DNA of 64,000 nt from assembly GCF_010093535.1 (NCBI RefSeq), contig NW_022985171.1, forward strand, positions 139,779 through 203,778, in the 5' to 3' direction. The DNA is from Lindgomyces ingoldianus (Eukaryota > Ascomycota > Dothideomycetes > Pleosporales > Lindgomycetaceae). The notes under the pieces were generated by a model. It saw only the letters and a program-made list of their open reading frames with translations. It did not search any database and was not told the origin of the DNA. This document shows positions 43,253 to 56,806 of this stretch, in pieces. Positions within the stretch are counted from its first letter, which is position 1. Every line of letters begins with the position of its first letter. Made by a program: the position numbers and the translations under genes.

Positions 43253-46200
43253 CTAATTAGTAGTTAATTTAATTAACTGTAAATTAGTAAGAGTAATAAT
43301 AAAGTACTTATGCTTTATAAAGTACTTTATTTTATTACTTATTTTTTAAAAAGAGTAATAGCAGAGTACTTACACTTTATAAAGTACTTTATTTAGTTAC
43401 TTATCTTTTAAAATAGCAGATTAATTTTTTACATTATATAGTAAGCTCTGCTACTGTATAAAGTAAAAAAGAGATAGTATAAGACGCACACTAAAGCTAC
43501 TAAAGCTGCACAACCTAGTAGCTAGATAATAGCACATTAATCCTTTACATTGTACAGCAAGCTCTGCTACTGTACAAAGTAAAAAGAAAATAGTGTAAAG
43601 CGCACACTAAAGCTATTAAAGCTGCACAACCTAGCAGCTAGATAACAGCAGTACTTGCGTAATTTACTAGAAAAGTAATTAACTATACTATTATAATAAA
43701 ATCTTATTAGCAACTAACAACTCTATGTAATAATAGAAAGAATAAGGAATAATTCTTATTATATAAATAACTTATAAAGAATATAAGAATATTAGAGGTA
43801 ACACTATAAAACAAGACTAGCCTAGAGTACTAGAATAATAAGATTAATATGTTAAAAGCTCTAATAAGCCTATAAACTTAATTATACATAGGTTGTGTAA
43901 TTACTAATTTACATATAATAACTTAGAAAAGCGCTACTTTTTTAAGTGTGTATATAAAGAATTTTAAAGAATAGACACTATAAAACTTCTTAGCACTTAG
44001 CTACGCGTTTAAAAAGGAGCTTATATAAGTGCTAGAGGACAAAAGAATTACACTATAGCTAGGCACTAAAGGTACCTAAGCCTAGAAGCTGTATAATATA
44101 GCATAAGAGAAGGTAATTGCACTAAAAAGGCTTTATATATAACCTTTATTACTGTATAAGGCTCTACACAAAAGCAGACTAAATATAATGCTGCTATTAA
44201 CACTAAATGTACTAGCATTACCTGCTCTTACACCTTAGCTAGCACTACACTAATTACTGTACAAACAATACATGCCACCCTACCTAACACCTGCTCCACA
44301 CCCTCAATTGTACACACCACCGCCTGCAGTAGTGTATGCACTACTAATACTACCTGCATAATCTATACTACATTACAACCTGTACAAACTTCTACTTTAG
44401 AGAGAAACTACTAAAGAAAAACTTTTAGCAGATAAAATTATATAATTTTAAAAAGCATAAAAAAAAGACAATAACTATATAAGTTAACTATATAACATCT
44501 TTATAAATAAAATAAGGATCTTTATTAATCTATGTTAATAGCTAGATATTTAGAAAACTTAGTACATAGACATCTTTCTAGATATTCTAGAAAGTTAGGC
44601 AAATATGCACTATATACACAACATAGGCCCTAGAAATAACTAGAAGCATTTATATAACACCTTAAGCATTATAATAAAAAATTTTGCGCAAAGAAAAGAG
44701 AAAAAACTACAAAAAGTAAAGTTCTATATAAAAGGTAAGACTATTCTAGCAGAGAAGCAGCCTATTAAGTTTAATAGCAGAAGGATTAAACTTACACATA
44801 ACATAGTAGTCTTTACTTAAAAGAAATAAGTAAGCTACCTTTATATAATTAACCTAAAAAATAAGGATGCTGCATAATAATATATTAAGCAACATATAAG
44901 AGGGGCATACATTGCATTTATATGTTAACTAGAGGCAGCATTTAACCTTTTTATTACTACATAAACTATAGACCCTTTATACAACAACATTAACACACTT
45001 AACACACAAATTTAATAATAGATAGATAATAGTAAGCGTAGTCTTACCTTTCTACTATTATAGCTTAATTATGTAAAGCTGTTTATCTTTATAAATAAAT
45101 TATTTACTAATAATAAGAACTTTAGCTTACAGCTAGGATTCTTAATTATATTAAGTAATAAAGACTATATAAAGCAAAGCAACTGCTTTAAAATACTAGG
45201 CAACATTATATACTAGAATTCTACTAAGTGTAAAAGAGTAACTAGGAGTGTCCTTACTAGTAAACTATATAGAATAGTTAAAGAGTTTAATAATGCAATT
45301 ACACTTAGTATAACTTTATAGTAAATTATATAAACACTTAAACTACTACTAATTCTAGTAGTAATCTGCATAGACTTAAGGTTTTTATATAATTACCTTA
45401 TTAAGCTAGGCACTACTAGTAAAAAGTAACTTATAATTAACATTATATTACTTTATAAATTATATAAGAAGAGGGAAATTACTAAGATTAAGTAGATTAA
45501 TAGTAAAAATAACTTAGTAAATATATATATAAAGAAAACACTAAACTAGGCTTTTTAATTACTAGTTCTAACTAACTGCCTCCCTGTCTAGATAGAAGCA
45601 TCTATAGACTAGCTAGATCCTGTGCGCAAAGATGCTTTAGACTAACTAAACTAATAACACCTTTATATAAGGCCTATCTTTTTTGTTTTTTTTATTATAC
45701 ACACTTATTTTTCTTATTATAAGATTAAAAGAGAAGAATATGTAAAAAAGACAGTTTATTTGTCTAGTATATAAAAAAAGAAAAAGCTACTACCCTTTAT
45801 ATATAGTAGTTACAATGCAGACTACAGCTCTGCTATACGCATAAAGTGTAGGCATTAGCCTAAAAGTTAGCTAACATATAACACTTAATAAAAGAAAAAG
45901 CACTAGTAGTGCTGCTATAATAATAAGTATATAAAGTTACTAAGACTTAACTACAACTTTAGACTAAAACTATATAGAAGTACCCTTTATAATGCACAAC
46001 CTTTGCTGCCTATAGCTGCAGATTAGTGCTAGTAGGTAAAATAATATTAATATTATAAAATAGTAAAGCTGCTATATACTGCTTTTTAGCCTATTTATAA
46101 TTAGTATTTTATATAAAAAGAAAGTAAAAGAGCTAAAAGATTTATATATTTATACTAAAATACTAAATAAACTACTAATTAGTAGCAGAACTAGTTAAAA

Positions 46201-46299
46201 AGGTAACACAAATGCGCCCTAGGCCACTAGACTGCACAAGGACGTTAAAGACGCCCACACTAACAGCGCTAGAGGTAGAGGAGGAAGGCTAGAGAGACA

Positions 46300-46308
46300 T
46301 CTCTCTCT

Positions 46309-46347
<39 letters not shown>

Positions 46348-46351
46348 TGTG
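46300..46351. repeat. (CT)n(GT)n microsatellite in copia-2
   Basis: CT repeats (46300-46311) run into GT repeats (46312-46351). The adjacent gap probably arose here. Confidence 0.9.
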
Positions 46352-46713
46352 CAGGCAGGAGTATCTGTCACTGTTAGCACTATACAAAAAAAGAAAAGAG
46401 CTAGGGAATAGTACAGTAGGGCTTAAAAAGTAAAAGATAAAAAAAAGAAAGTAAAAAAAAAAAGAGACCTTATTATATACACCTCCCTACGCACCTGCCT
46501 ATGCAAAGATCCTACACTATTCTANNNNNNNNNNTGTGTGCAGGCAGGAGTATCTGTCACTGTTAGCACTATACAAAAAAAGAAAAGAGCTAGGGAATAG
46601 TACAGTAGGGCTTAAAAAGTAAAAGATAAAAAAAAGAAAGTAAAAAAAAAAAGAGACCTTATTATATACACCTCCCTACGCACCTGCCTATGCAAAGATC
46701 CTACACTATTCTA
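46346..46713. other. Assembly gap (N 46525-46534) flanked by a 179-bp duplicate
   Basis: 46346-46524 and 46535-46713 are the same 179 bp. The duplicate starts at the end of a (GT)n run, a common assembly break point. Confidence 0.88.
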
Positions 46714-46986
46714 GCACAAAACCCTACATAAAACAGTTTATACACTACTAAATTACTTATAAAGCAAGCGCATAAAGGCTAGATAATAATAGCCTAAAAC
46801 ACTTTACACTATTTATAAAGCTATTTACATAGTGTAACTAGCCTATTTTAATGTACAGCATTACTAAGGCAAGTTCTAATAAATAGAGTAAAGTAAAAGT
46901 AGAATATAATTAGATAAACTTACATAGATAAAAGGGAGGTAATGCGTACAAAAGGTAACTTTTTAGATAAAAAGAAAAGTTGCTAG

Positions 46987-47266
46987 TGTCTATACACAGC
47001 AGCAGCGTTATAATCTAGATATAAGTAATTGCGCACAAGCAGAACTATGTATCTATGTTACATAATGCTTGTGCGTAAACCTCTGTGTGTGAACATCTAA
47101 ATATCCCCCTTTTCCTCTGTACAGAGGAAAGACAAGAGCAATAGAACTAGAAATATGTTGCCCTTACCTTACCTACTTTGTACGCTGTGCACACTGTACA
47201 CCACTCTTACTCTTGCTACTTAAGTGCTTATACTATAAGCAGCTAGCTGTTAGAGCCTATTCAACA
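46987..47266 (+). repeat. copia-2 3' LTR
   Basis: 280 bp. The first half is RIP-altered relative to the 5' LTR (TGTCTATACACAGC...), while the last 120 bp or so are better preserved than in the 5' LTR. Confidence 0.85.
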
Positions 47267-47873
47267 GTAAAGGTTAAAAATCTAACCTTTATACTTTATT
47301 AAGTTATACACTATAACTTTAAAAGTGCTGTTAGTAATTAAAGTATCTATCTTTATGTAGTCTAATTTTTTAAATAGTTTTCTAAGTATAGTAATTACAC
47401 TGTCTATATAAAGCATAATAGATAAAGCCTAATTATCTTTTTTTTTAGGTTAGAAATACCTAGTCTAGACTTTATACAAGTTTTCTTTGCCTTTTACTTC
47501 TTTTAGTATCTATATTCTTCTTTTGCACTAGTGCGGCATTGCTATTCTAAGGGGCTTAGTCTGTAGTAGGCTCTAGTTCTGCCTTTATAACGTTTTTATA
47601 AGGCTGTTTTTTTTTTCTCTTCTTTAAAAAATTTCTTTATATAGGGATTAGTTTATCTAGGTTATTTATTGTAGGTAAGTTATCTTTTTTCTTTTTTTAT
47701 AGTACAGTTTAACCTATGTATATTAGAGCTTTAGTAGGCTATTTTTTTTAATAATAATGTCTCTTTCTTTAATGCTTTTAATCTTATATAGGCTAGTCTA
47801 GCCTTTCTTCTCCCTCTATGCTATAATCTTTAAGCTAAGAGGGAGGTTAAGAACTTTATATGTCATAAGGCTA

Positions 47874-49005
47874 ACGTACCTAACGGGTTGGCCGGCCACA
47901 CAGGTTGGCCGGCCACTTTTGCCAAGCCCCTACTAAAACCACCCTATTCTCTCGCAAAACAGCCCACTTTAGCCCTGTATAAAGTAATACAACATAAGAT
48001 ATTATTTAGAGTCTACTTTTACTACTTACTTACACGTACGCAAGTTATGCCTAGTCTAATTACACTACCTACATTGCCTTTAACTTAGCTTACCTTTTTT
48101 AGCGCGCACCTGCGTCTTTAGCTTCTTCCTATTACTACGCGCTCTAAACTCCTTTAAAGTAGTTAAACAAGCTCTATCCTTAACTATTAAAGTCTCTTTT
48201 GCCTAAATCTACTTTCTTTTATGTAATCTATGTTATGTAGCAGCTTTATTTGCTGCTTAAAGCTCTATAATCTTATAGCCTACTTTATTATGTTAATGCT
48301 CTAGATAACTATTGTCTACTCTTTATTACCTTACTATATTACCTTTAGCTGTCCTTATTTCTCTAAAGCTATAATAACTACTCTAGTTAATATCTAGCCT
48401 ATTATAAAGCCTAACTTGTTAAAGTTATACCTATTTTTATCTTAAATACTGTACTTAGCTTTTATGTTAGCTACTAGGCAAAACTAGCCCTAGATAACCT
48501 CTAGATCCTTATAAAGCGCTCTTTTATAATTATACTTATAATTAAACTTTATTATAAACTTAGGGCAGTGCTTAACCTATATACTAGTCTAGTTTAAGCT
48601 AACCTAGCCTAGATTACGCTCTACAGGCAAGGAATTAGCTATATTAGCTATAGCTGCAAGCCTAGAAAGAAATCTGCGCGTAATAAGCTTAAGTATGTAC
48701 TTAATAACTACCTTTTTTTTAAGCTTAGTTAGATTTCTTAATTTAGGCTAGCATTCTGCTTATAAAGGCTGTCTAGCGCGTTAATTGCTTAGTGTTATAT
48801 AAGAGACATTATAGATAGCTGCAGCGTGTTGTAAGAAAAGTTTTAAGTCTTATTTAAAAGCCTAAAAAGTAAGCTGTATCTAACGTTCTTTAGAAGATTT
48901 AATCTAGTGTTGTTGTTAAGGCATTATGTAGATAGGTAGAGTTTAGTAGGGGCTTGGCAAAAGTGGCCGGCTAACCTGTGTGGCTAGCCAACCTGTTAGG
49001 TACGT
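47874..49005 (-). mobile_element. pogo/Fot1-like family A, 1132-bp deletion derivative (second copy)
   Basis: Ends ACGTACCTAACGGGTTGGCC and GTTAGGTACGT are flanked by TA (47872-47873, 49006-49007). It has the same length and the same internal deletion as the copy at 4308-5439. It is inserted in copia-1 between the RT and integrase regions. Confidence 0.87.
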
Positions 49006-49536
49006 TATTATAAGTGTTAATTACATAATTAATGTTTACTTTTACATAGTTCTTTTAAAGTATCTTTATTACCTTTTATACTACGCTTGCTTATGTAATA
49101 ATGTTTAGTAATAGTAAAAAGTTTAGGTTAATTCTTAGGTATGCTCTAAAGACTAGCAGCATGGGTACTAGACTGTGCAGGCTAGCTGTGTTGTTTAGAG
49201 CCTTAACTGCTATCTGCAGGATAGCCTTATTATCTGTACAGTTACCTAGCTTAGTCTTTAGAATGTTAAACACTTATTAAAGAGGTGTGTGCACGCGCTT
49301 AACCTTTCTAACTACCTAATGTGCTTCTATAGGCATCTGCCTACATATAGCTTCTATAATCTTTGTATAAGCTTAGAAATCCTCTAAAGTAAAGTTTATA
49401 CTAGAGTTATGCATAATATAGTTTAAGAGTCCTTAATAAGTGTTAATCTAGCATTTACACAGTACATTCTAGGTATCTTGTGTAGACATAGATTTTAGGA
49501 ATGTAGCAGCCTAAAATAATGTGTTTACATTAATAA

Positions 49537-49826
49537 TGTAACGGCGCAGGCAAGACAATGGGTCCGAATGCGGTATGAATCCACTCAGAGGCATATGGGA
49601 GTGCGTGGGGACTCAGAGACCTGGGAATACCAATGACACCTATAGGCCTTGTACGTAGGATATCAGAAAACTACCAAGCTAGCTACGGGGGCGAGGTGCG
49701 ACTAAATACATGAGGGAATAGGGGTAACGGCGGGGGACTGGGTCGAGTCATGGTCGGGGCCGATACGGGGACCCTTCGGATAGGATCCGAGCGACCCGAG
49801 ATGGAACGATTCGTAGAATCGTTACA
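49537..49826 (-). mobile_element. Solo LTR, family L1, 290 bp, little mutated
   Basis: It reads TGTAACGGCGCAGG...CGATTCGTAGAATCGTTACA, with AATAA on both sides (49532-49536, 49827-49831). It is inverted relative to the copies at 4132 and 5832. It is GC-rich within RIPped copia-1. Confidence 0.9.
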
Positions 49827-50476
49827 AATAACATATAAGACATTTTTATTATTAATTTATATAACATGAATAATAACTTTATAGTTAAAGTAGGTGTTAT
49901 TTTTAATTATAAACTTAAATCTTTGTAAGGCCTAGTTATATAATTAGTAGAAGTAGCAGAACTTCTTAATCTCTTCTAGCACTGTAGTATTAATGTTGTA
50001 GCTAGTGCTAGTTAGCATTTTTTAGAGTCTCTCTATGCAGGGGTGTCTAAATTAGTAGTAGAGGCAGTAGAGTTTTAATTTAGTAAAGAAGAACATAAAT
50101 TTTTTCTTACTAATATTAAAAAAAAAGTGTTCTTATTTTTATATAATAAAAACAGTAGTTTTATCTTTATATATAATAATATTTAGAACATTATTAAAGT
50201 ATGCCTTAAGTTAGTTAGTATCTACTAGTAATAGCAAGAATAGTGTTAAAGTCTTTAAAATGTAGTATATAACTAGACTAATTAAGTTCTAGATTTATAT
50301 AGTACTAATTAATTCTTTTAGTGTCTAGCCTTTAAAGCTAATATCTGTTTAGCTAAGTATTTAATTAATTTTTATATATAAGTTCTTTTATATATATGCC
50401 TTAAGTTAAGACTTGCTAATAGTAGAGATCTTTACTACGCCTATGTTCTATAGTTTGCCTTAGTATACTATATAGT

Positions 50477-50877
50477 TGTTAGATTTAAGCACTGTTTCTA
50501 GGCTTCCTGAGATGAATGATGGGTTTGGATATGATGTATGGGATGATTGATTGATTGTGTTGATCTATCGATCCTTTTTCTGCTCTACTCGTGTTGCTCG
50601 GCTTTTGTTTTTCCGATCCGAGTCCCTCGCGCACTAGCCCTATGCGCGACCAGCTTGCAACATGCTGCAATTTGCTGCAACATGCTGCAATTTGTTGCAA
50701 AATGCTGCAATTTGTTGCAAAATGCTGCAACATGCCGCAATTTGTTGCAAAATGTTGCAAAATGCTACAACATGCAGCAATTTGCAGCAACATACTGTTC
50801 GAGCTTATTGCTCGTACTATGTAGCAGCTTTCGTCAAACGTTCCTCCTGTCTTGACAGTAGGTGCGCATATCTAACA
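50477..50877 (-). mobile_element. Solo LTR with internal minisatellite (family L3), 401 bp
   Basis: It is the inverted copy of 35119-35457, with ends TGTTAGATTTAAGCAC and GTGCGCATATCTAACA and the duplication ATAGT (50472-50476, 50878-50882). The minisatellite at about 50655-50800 has about 14 ten-base units against about 8 in the other copy, which accounts for most of the length difference. The open frames it creates (runs of Cys/Asn/Leu/Gln) are not genes. Confidence 0.85.
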
Positions 50878-53254
50878 ATAGTATTAGTTATTAAAGATAA
50901 ACTGCTTAGCATACTTCTTAGGTTTAATGCTATAGATGTCCTCTCCTGTTGCATAGTGTAGATAGGTAGTAGAAGTAAAGTAGTTAATAGCTTTTTTAGC
51001 ATCTTTACCTTTTTATTTTATTTTTTTTATATTATGTAAATTATTTTTTTTCTTAAGGTAACCTTTAAAGATTTAAATATATAAGGTAATAGCTTTATAT
51101 AATAGAGTCTTATTATAGAAATTTTTATATAAGGTAACATACTAGTTCTTTGCTTATATATAGTTATTATAAGAGTAGTTTAATAACTAACATCCTTTTT
51201 TATAGTAGACAAAGCACTTCTTTGTCTATGTGCAGTTGTCTCTAGATTATAGCCTAAACCTAAATAAAGATCTTTTATGTTATTTTTTTCTACGCAGAGG
51301 GAAGCTTTCTTCTTGTTATGCAGAGTTATATTAGCAGTCTATGTAGTATGCATTAGGTAGTTTCTAGAGGTATTAGTTTACCCTTTAGTCTATAGTAACT
51401 TAAAGTAATGCCTATAAGTTGCTAAATAAGGCTTTACATAAGAGCTTAATAGTAAACATAGTATGTTCTAGTTCTAGTTATTCTTAATAAGCTTATATAA
51501 TAGTAGTGTGCAGTAAAACATCTTCTTAGAATTTTATTCTTAGTGCTCTTTATATAAGTGTAAGCTTATTAATTATTGTTTTAAGAACTTTATGTAAACT
51601 TTTATTAAAGTTTTTTTTATTAGCATTATATAAAGGTTATTATTATCTAGTCTGTCTAGTACTAGCTATAGTTTACATTAGTGTTAAAGTAACTACTTAA
51701 GGTGTTGTATAAATGCTTCTAGTTATGTCTAGAGCTTATGTTGTGCATATAGTACATATTTATATAACCTTTTAAAATATCTAGAAAGATGTCTATGTAC
51801 TAAGTTTTTTAAATATCTAGCTATTAACATAGATTAATAAAGATTTTTATTTTATTTATAAAAATGTTATATAGTTAACTTATATAGTTATTATTCTTTT
51901 TTTATGCTTTTTAGAATTATAGAATTTTATCTACTAGAAGTTTTTTTTTAGTAGTTTCTTTTTAAGGTAGAAGTTTATATAGGTTGTAATGTAGTATAAA
52001 TTATGCAGGTGGTATTAGTAGTGCATACACTACTGCAGGCAGTAGTGTGTACAATTAAGGGTGTGGAGCAGGCGTTAGGTAGAGTGGCATGTATTGTTTG
52101 TATAGTAATTAGTGTAGTGCTAGCTAAAGTGTAAGAGCAAGTAATACTAGTACATTTAGTGTTAATAGTAGTATTATGTTTAGTCTGCTTCTATGTAGAG
52201 CCTTATATAGTAATAAAAGTTATGTATAAAGCTTTTTTAGTGTAATTACTTTTTTTTATGCTATATTATACAGCTTCTAGGCTTAAGTACTTTTAGTGCT
52301 TAGCTATAGTGTAATATTTTTATTTTTTAGCACTTATATAAGCTTTCTTTTAAACACAGAGCTAAGTGCTAAGAAGTCTTATAGTGTTTATTTTTTAAAA
52401 TTTTTTATATATAAACTTAAAAAAGTAGCGCCCTTCTAAGTTATTATATATAGATTAGTAATTATGTAACTTATATATAATTAAGTCTATAAGCTTATCA
52501 GAGCTTTTAATATGTTAATCTTATTATTTTAGTACTCTAGGCTAGTCTTGTTTTATAGTGTTACCTCTAATATCTCTATGTCTTTTATAAGTTATTTATA
52601 TAATAAGAATTATTTCTTATTCTTTTTATTATTACATAGAGTTATTAGTTACTAATAAAATTCTATTATAATAGTATAGTTAATTACTTTTCTAGTAAAT
52701 TACACAGGTACTGCTGTTGTCTAGCTGCTAGGTTATGCAGCTTTAATAGCTTTAGTGTGCGCCTTATACTATCTCCTTTTTACTTTATATAGTAGCAGAG
52801 CTTGCTGTATAATGTAAAAAATTAATTTGCTATTCTAAAGAATAAGTAACTAAATAAAGTACTTTATAAAGTGTAAGTGCTTTATTATTACTCTTTCTAA
52901 GAGATAGGTAATAAAATAAAGTGCCTTATAAAGCGTAAGGTTAATTGCTTGTGCAGTAGATTACGCAGGTACTGCTGTTATCTAGCTGCTAGGTTGTGCA
53001 GCTTTAATAGCTTTAGTGTGCGTCTTACACTATCTCCTTCTTACTTTATACAGTAGCAGAGCTTACTATATAATGCAAAGAATTAATCTACTATCTTAAG
53101 AGATAAGTAACTAAATAAAGTACTTTATAAAGTGTAAGTGCTCTATTATTACTCTTTTTAAAGAATAAGTAATAAAATAAAGTACTTTATAAAATGTAGG
53201 TACTTTATTATTACTTTTACTAATTTATAGTTAATTAAATTAACTACTAATTAG

Positions 53255-53534
53255 TGTTAAATAGGCTCTAATAGCTAGCTACTTATAGTATAAGCACTTA
53301 AGTAGTAAGAGTAAGAGTAGTGTACAGTGTGCATAGCGTATAAAGTAGGTAAAGTAAAAGTAATATATTTCTAGTTTTATTACTTTTATCTTTCCTTTAT
53401 ATAGAGGAAAAGGGGGATATCTAGATGTTCGCGCACAGAGGTTTGCGCACAAGCATTATGTGACATAGATACGTGGTCCTGCTTGTGCGCGATCGCTCGT
53501 ATCCAGATCGTGACGCTGCTGCTGTGTACAGACA
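53255..53534 (-). repeat. copia-1 5' LTR
   Basis: 280 bp. The outer (right) 120 bp or so retain CG-rich sequence such as GCGCGATCGC, and the inner (left) part is AT-shifted. Confidence 0.85.
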
Positions 53535-56500
53535 TCTATAGTAATTATTATCTATAGCTGCTTTAGAGCTTTAACTAGTTAAAGGTAGTTATATACTTTA
53601 TGTCTTTAAAGATTATTTTAGTTGCACATGTTACATTTTTTAAGTACTTCTGTGCATAGTTGCTTTATCTTAGGTATGTGTTAGAAAATAGCAGCCTTTA
53701 GCTTTTTTTAGAGAGTGCCTATTCCTAGGTGTCTAAATGTTAGAGATTTGTAGTATTTATAGATTAGGTTTTTCTGCTCTTATTTAATTACTATAAGCGC
53801 GCAGAGTTCTTTTATAGGCCTAAGTTTATTATATGCTAGTTCTTTTGTCTGTACGCAGCAGCAGCGTCGCGGCCTGAATACAAGCGATCGCGCACGAGCA
53901 GGATCACGTATCTATGTCACATAATGCTTGTGCGCGAACCTCTGTGCGCGAACATCTAGATATCCCCCTTTTCCTCTGTATAGAGGAAAGACAAGAGTAA
54001 TAAAATTAAAAACATGTTACTTTTACCTTACCTACTTTATACACTATGCATACTATACACTACTCTTACTTTTACTACTTAAGTGCTTATACTATAAGCA
54101 GCTAGCTATTAGAGCCTATTTAATACTAATTAGTAGTTAATTTAATTAACTATAAATTAGTAAAAGTAATAATAAAGTACTTATGCTTTATAAAGTACTT
54201 TATTTTATTACTTATTCTTTAAAAAGAGTAACAATTAAGCACTTACACTTTATAAAGTACTTTATTTAGTTACTTATTTTTTAGAATAGTAGATTAATTC
54301 TTTACATTATACAGCAAGCTCTGCTACTGTACAAAGTAAAGAGGAGATAGTGTAAGGCGCACACTAAAGCTATTAAAGCTGCACAACCTAGCAGCTAGAC
54401 AACAGCAGTACCTGCGTAATTTACTAGAAAAGTAATTAACTATACTATTATAATAGAATTCTATTAGCAACTAACAACTCTGCGTAATAATAAAAAAAAT
54501 AAGAAATAATTTTTATTATATAAATAACTTATAAAAAACATAGAGGTATTAGAGGTAACACTATAAAATAAGACTAGCCTAAAGTACTAGAATAATAAAA
54601 TTAATATATTAGAAGCTCTAACAAGCTTATAGACTTAATTATATATTAGTTATATAATTACTAATCTATATATAATAACTTAAAAAGGCGCTACTTTTCT
54701 AAGCTTATATATAAAAATTTTAAAAAATAAACACTATAAAACTTTTTAGCACTTAGCTGCGTATTTAAAAAAAAGCTTATATAAGTGCTAAAAGACAAAA
54801 GAATTACACTATAGCTAAGCACTAAAGGTACTTAAGCCTAAAAGCTGTATAATATAGCATAAAAGAAAGTAATTACACTAAAAAAGCTTTATATATAACT
54901 TTTATTACTATATAAGGCTCTACATAAAAGTAGACTAAATATAATACTACTATTAATACTAAATATACTAGCATTACTTACTTCTACACTTTAGCTAGCA
55001 CTACACTAATTACTGTATAAATAATACATGCTACCCTACCTAACGCCTACTCTACACTCTTAATTGTACACACTACTGCCTGCAGTAATGTATACACTAC
55101 TAATACTACCTACATAATCTATACTACATTATAACTTGTATAAACTTCTACCTTAAAGAGAAACTGCTAAAGAAAAACTTTTAGTAGATAAAATTATATA
55201 ATTCTAAAAAGCATAAAAAAAATAACAACTATATAAGTTAACTATATAACATCTTTATAAATAAAATAAAAATCTTTATTAATCTATGTTAATAGCTAGA
55301 TATTTAGGAAACTTAGTACATAGACATATTTCTAAATATCTTAAAAGGTTAGGTAAATATGCACTATATGCACAACATAGGCCCTAGACATAACTAAAAG
55401 CATTTGTATAACACCTTAAGCATTATAATAAAGGATTTTACGCAAAGAGAAAAGAAGAAACTATAAAAAGTAAAGTTTTATATAAAAAGTAAAACTATTC
55501 TAGTAAAAAAGCAGCTTATTAAGTTTAACAGTAGAAAAATTAAACTTATATATAACATAGTAGTCTTTACTTAGAAGAAATAAGTAAGCTACTCTTATAT
55601 AATTAACCTAAAAAATAAAAATGCTGCATAATAATATATTAAGTAACATGTAAAAGAGGTATACATTACATCTATATGTTAACTAAAGGCAGCATTTAAC
55701 TTGTCTATTACTGCATAAACTATAGACTTTTTATATAATAATATTAACACACTTAACACATAAATCTAATAGTAGATAGATAATAGTAAGTGTAGTCTTA
55801 CCTTTCTACTATTATAGCTTAATTATGTAAAGCTGTTTATCTTTATAGATAAATTATTTACTAATAATAAAAACCTTAGCTTATAGCTAAGATTTTTAAT
55901 TATATTAAGTAATAAAAACTATATAAAGTAAAGTAACTATTTTAAAATACTAGGCAACATTATACACTAGAATTCTACTAAGTGTAAAAGAGTAACTAAG
56001 AGTGTTTTTACTAGTAAACTATATAGAATAGTTTAAAAGTTTAATAATATAATTACTTTTAATATAACTTTATAGTAAATTATATAAACACTTAAACTAC
56101 TACTAATTTTAGTAGTAATCTGTATAGATTTAAGGTTTTTATATAATTACCTTATTAAGCTAAGCACTACTAGTAAAAAGTAACTTATAATTAACATTAT
56201 GTTACTTTATAAATTATATAAGAAAAAAGAAATTACTAAAATTAAGTAAATTAATAGTAAAAACAACTTAGTAGATGCATGTATAAAAAAACACTAAATT
56301 AGGCTTTTTAATTATTAGTCCTAACTAACTACTTCTTTATTTAGATAAAAGCATTTATAGACTAGCTAGATTCTGTGCGCAAAGATGCTTTAAACTAACT
56401 AGACTAATAACACCTTTATATAAAGCTTATTTCTTTTTATTTTTATTTTTTTTTATATTATACACACTTATTTTTTTTATTATAAAGATCTATTACTACT

Positions 56501-56806
56501 AGCACTGTATAAAAAGAGAAAAGAGCTAAAGGATTATATAGTAAAGCTTAGAAAGTAAAGAATAAATAAAAAAAAAGCTATTTATATAGCACAACTAGCT
56601 TATTCTAACGCACAGCATTACTAGAGGCAAGTTCTAATAAATAAAGTAGAGTAAAGGTAACATGTAATTAAATAGACTTACATAAATAAAAAGAAAGTAA
56701 CACATATAAAAAGTAACTCTTTAGATAAAAAGAAAAGTTGCTAGTGTCTATACACAGCAGCAGTGTTGCGGCCTAGATATAAGTAATTGCGCACAAGCAG
56801 GATCAC

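Larger units (their letters stand above)
42973..47266 (+). mobile_element. Non-autonomous copia derivative (copia-2) nested in copia-1
   Basis: Two 280-bp LTRs (42973-43252, 46987-47266) are flanked by the duplication GTAAA (42968-42972, 47267-47271). The plus strand carries a gag remnant (43700-44655), then at 44655-44666 jumps directly to the end of RT (the counterpart of NTLSII), then RNase H with REITKIK.INSKNN at about 45470-45520. Protease, integrase and most of RT are missing. It is about 4.1 kb after removing the assembly duplication. It is inserted in the RT region of its parent family copia-1 in opposite orientation. Confidence 0.87.
40216..53534 (-). mobile_element. Ty1/copia retrotransposon (copia-1), about 7.2 kb plus four insertions
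   Basis: Target duplication TCTAT lies at 40211-40215 and 53535-53539. The LTRs, 40216-40452 (237 bp, with a deletion of about 43 bp) and 53255-53534 (280 bp), end TGTT...AACA / TGTCTG...ACAGACA. Minus-strand domains in order: gag 53254-51700; a zinc-knuckle-like CxxC..GC region near 51230; integrase (MPIEAH.VVRKVKRVHTPL) near 49330-49010; RT (GLY.FKTYYNYYKEKLYMHIFLYNPYLLIT) near 42600; RNase H tail near 41640-41510. All are RIP-degraded. Insertions are copia-2 (42973-47266), pogo A (47874-49005), an L1 solo LTR (49537-49826) and the minisatellite LTR (50477-50877). Domain order gag-IN-RT-RH is diagnostic of copia. Confidence 0.87.

Noticed and set aside
43055..43267. Frames of 66-86 codons at 43055, 47888, 53928 and 62545
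   Set aside because: They are the same open stretch in copia LTRs or pogo ends repeated at each copy, with no gene features.
49091..49273. 60-codon minus-strand frame
   Set aside because: It is a fragment of the copia-1 integrase that happens to lack RIP stops, not a separate gene.
50547..50855. Overlapping 77-102-codon frames rich in Cys, Asn, Leu and Gln (and mirror frames at 35141-35436)
   Set aside because: They are translations of the 10-bp minisatellite in the L3 solo LTR; all six frames stay open because the unit lacks stops.
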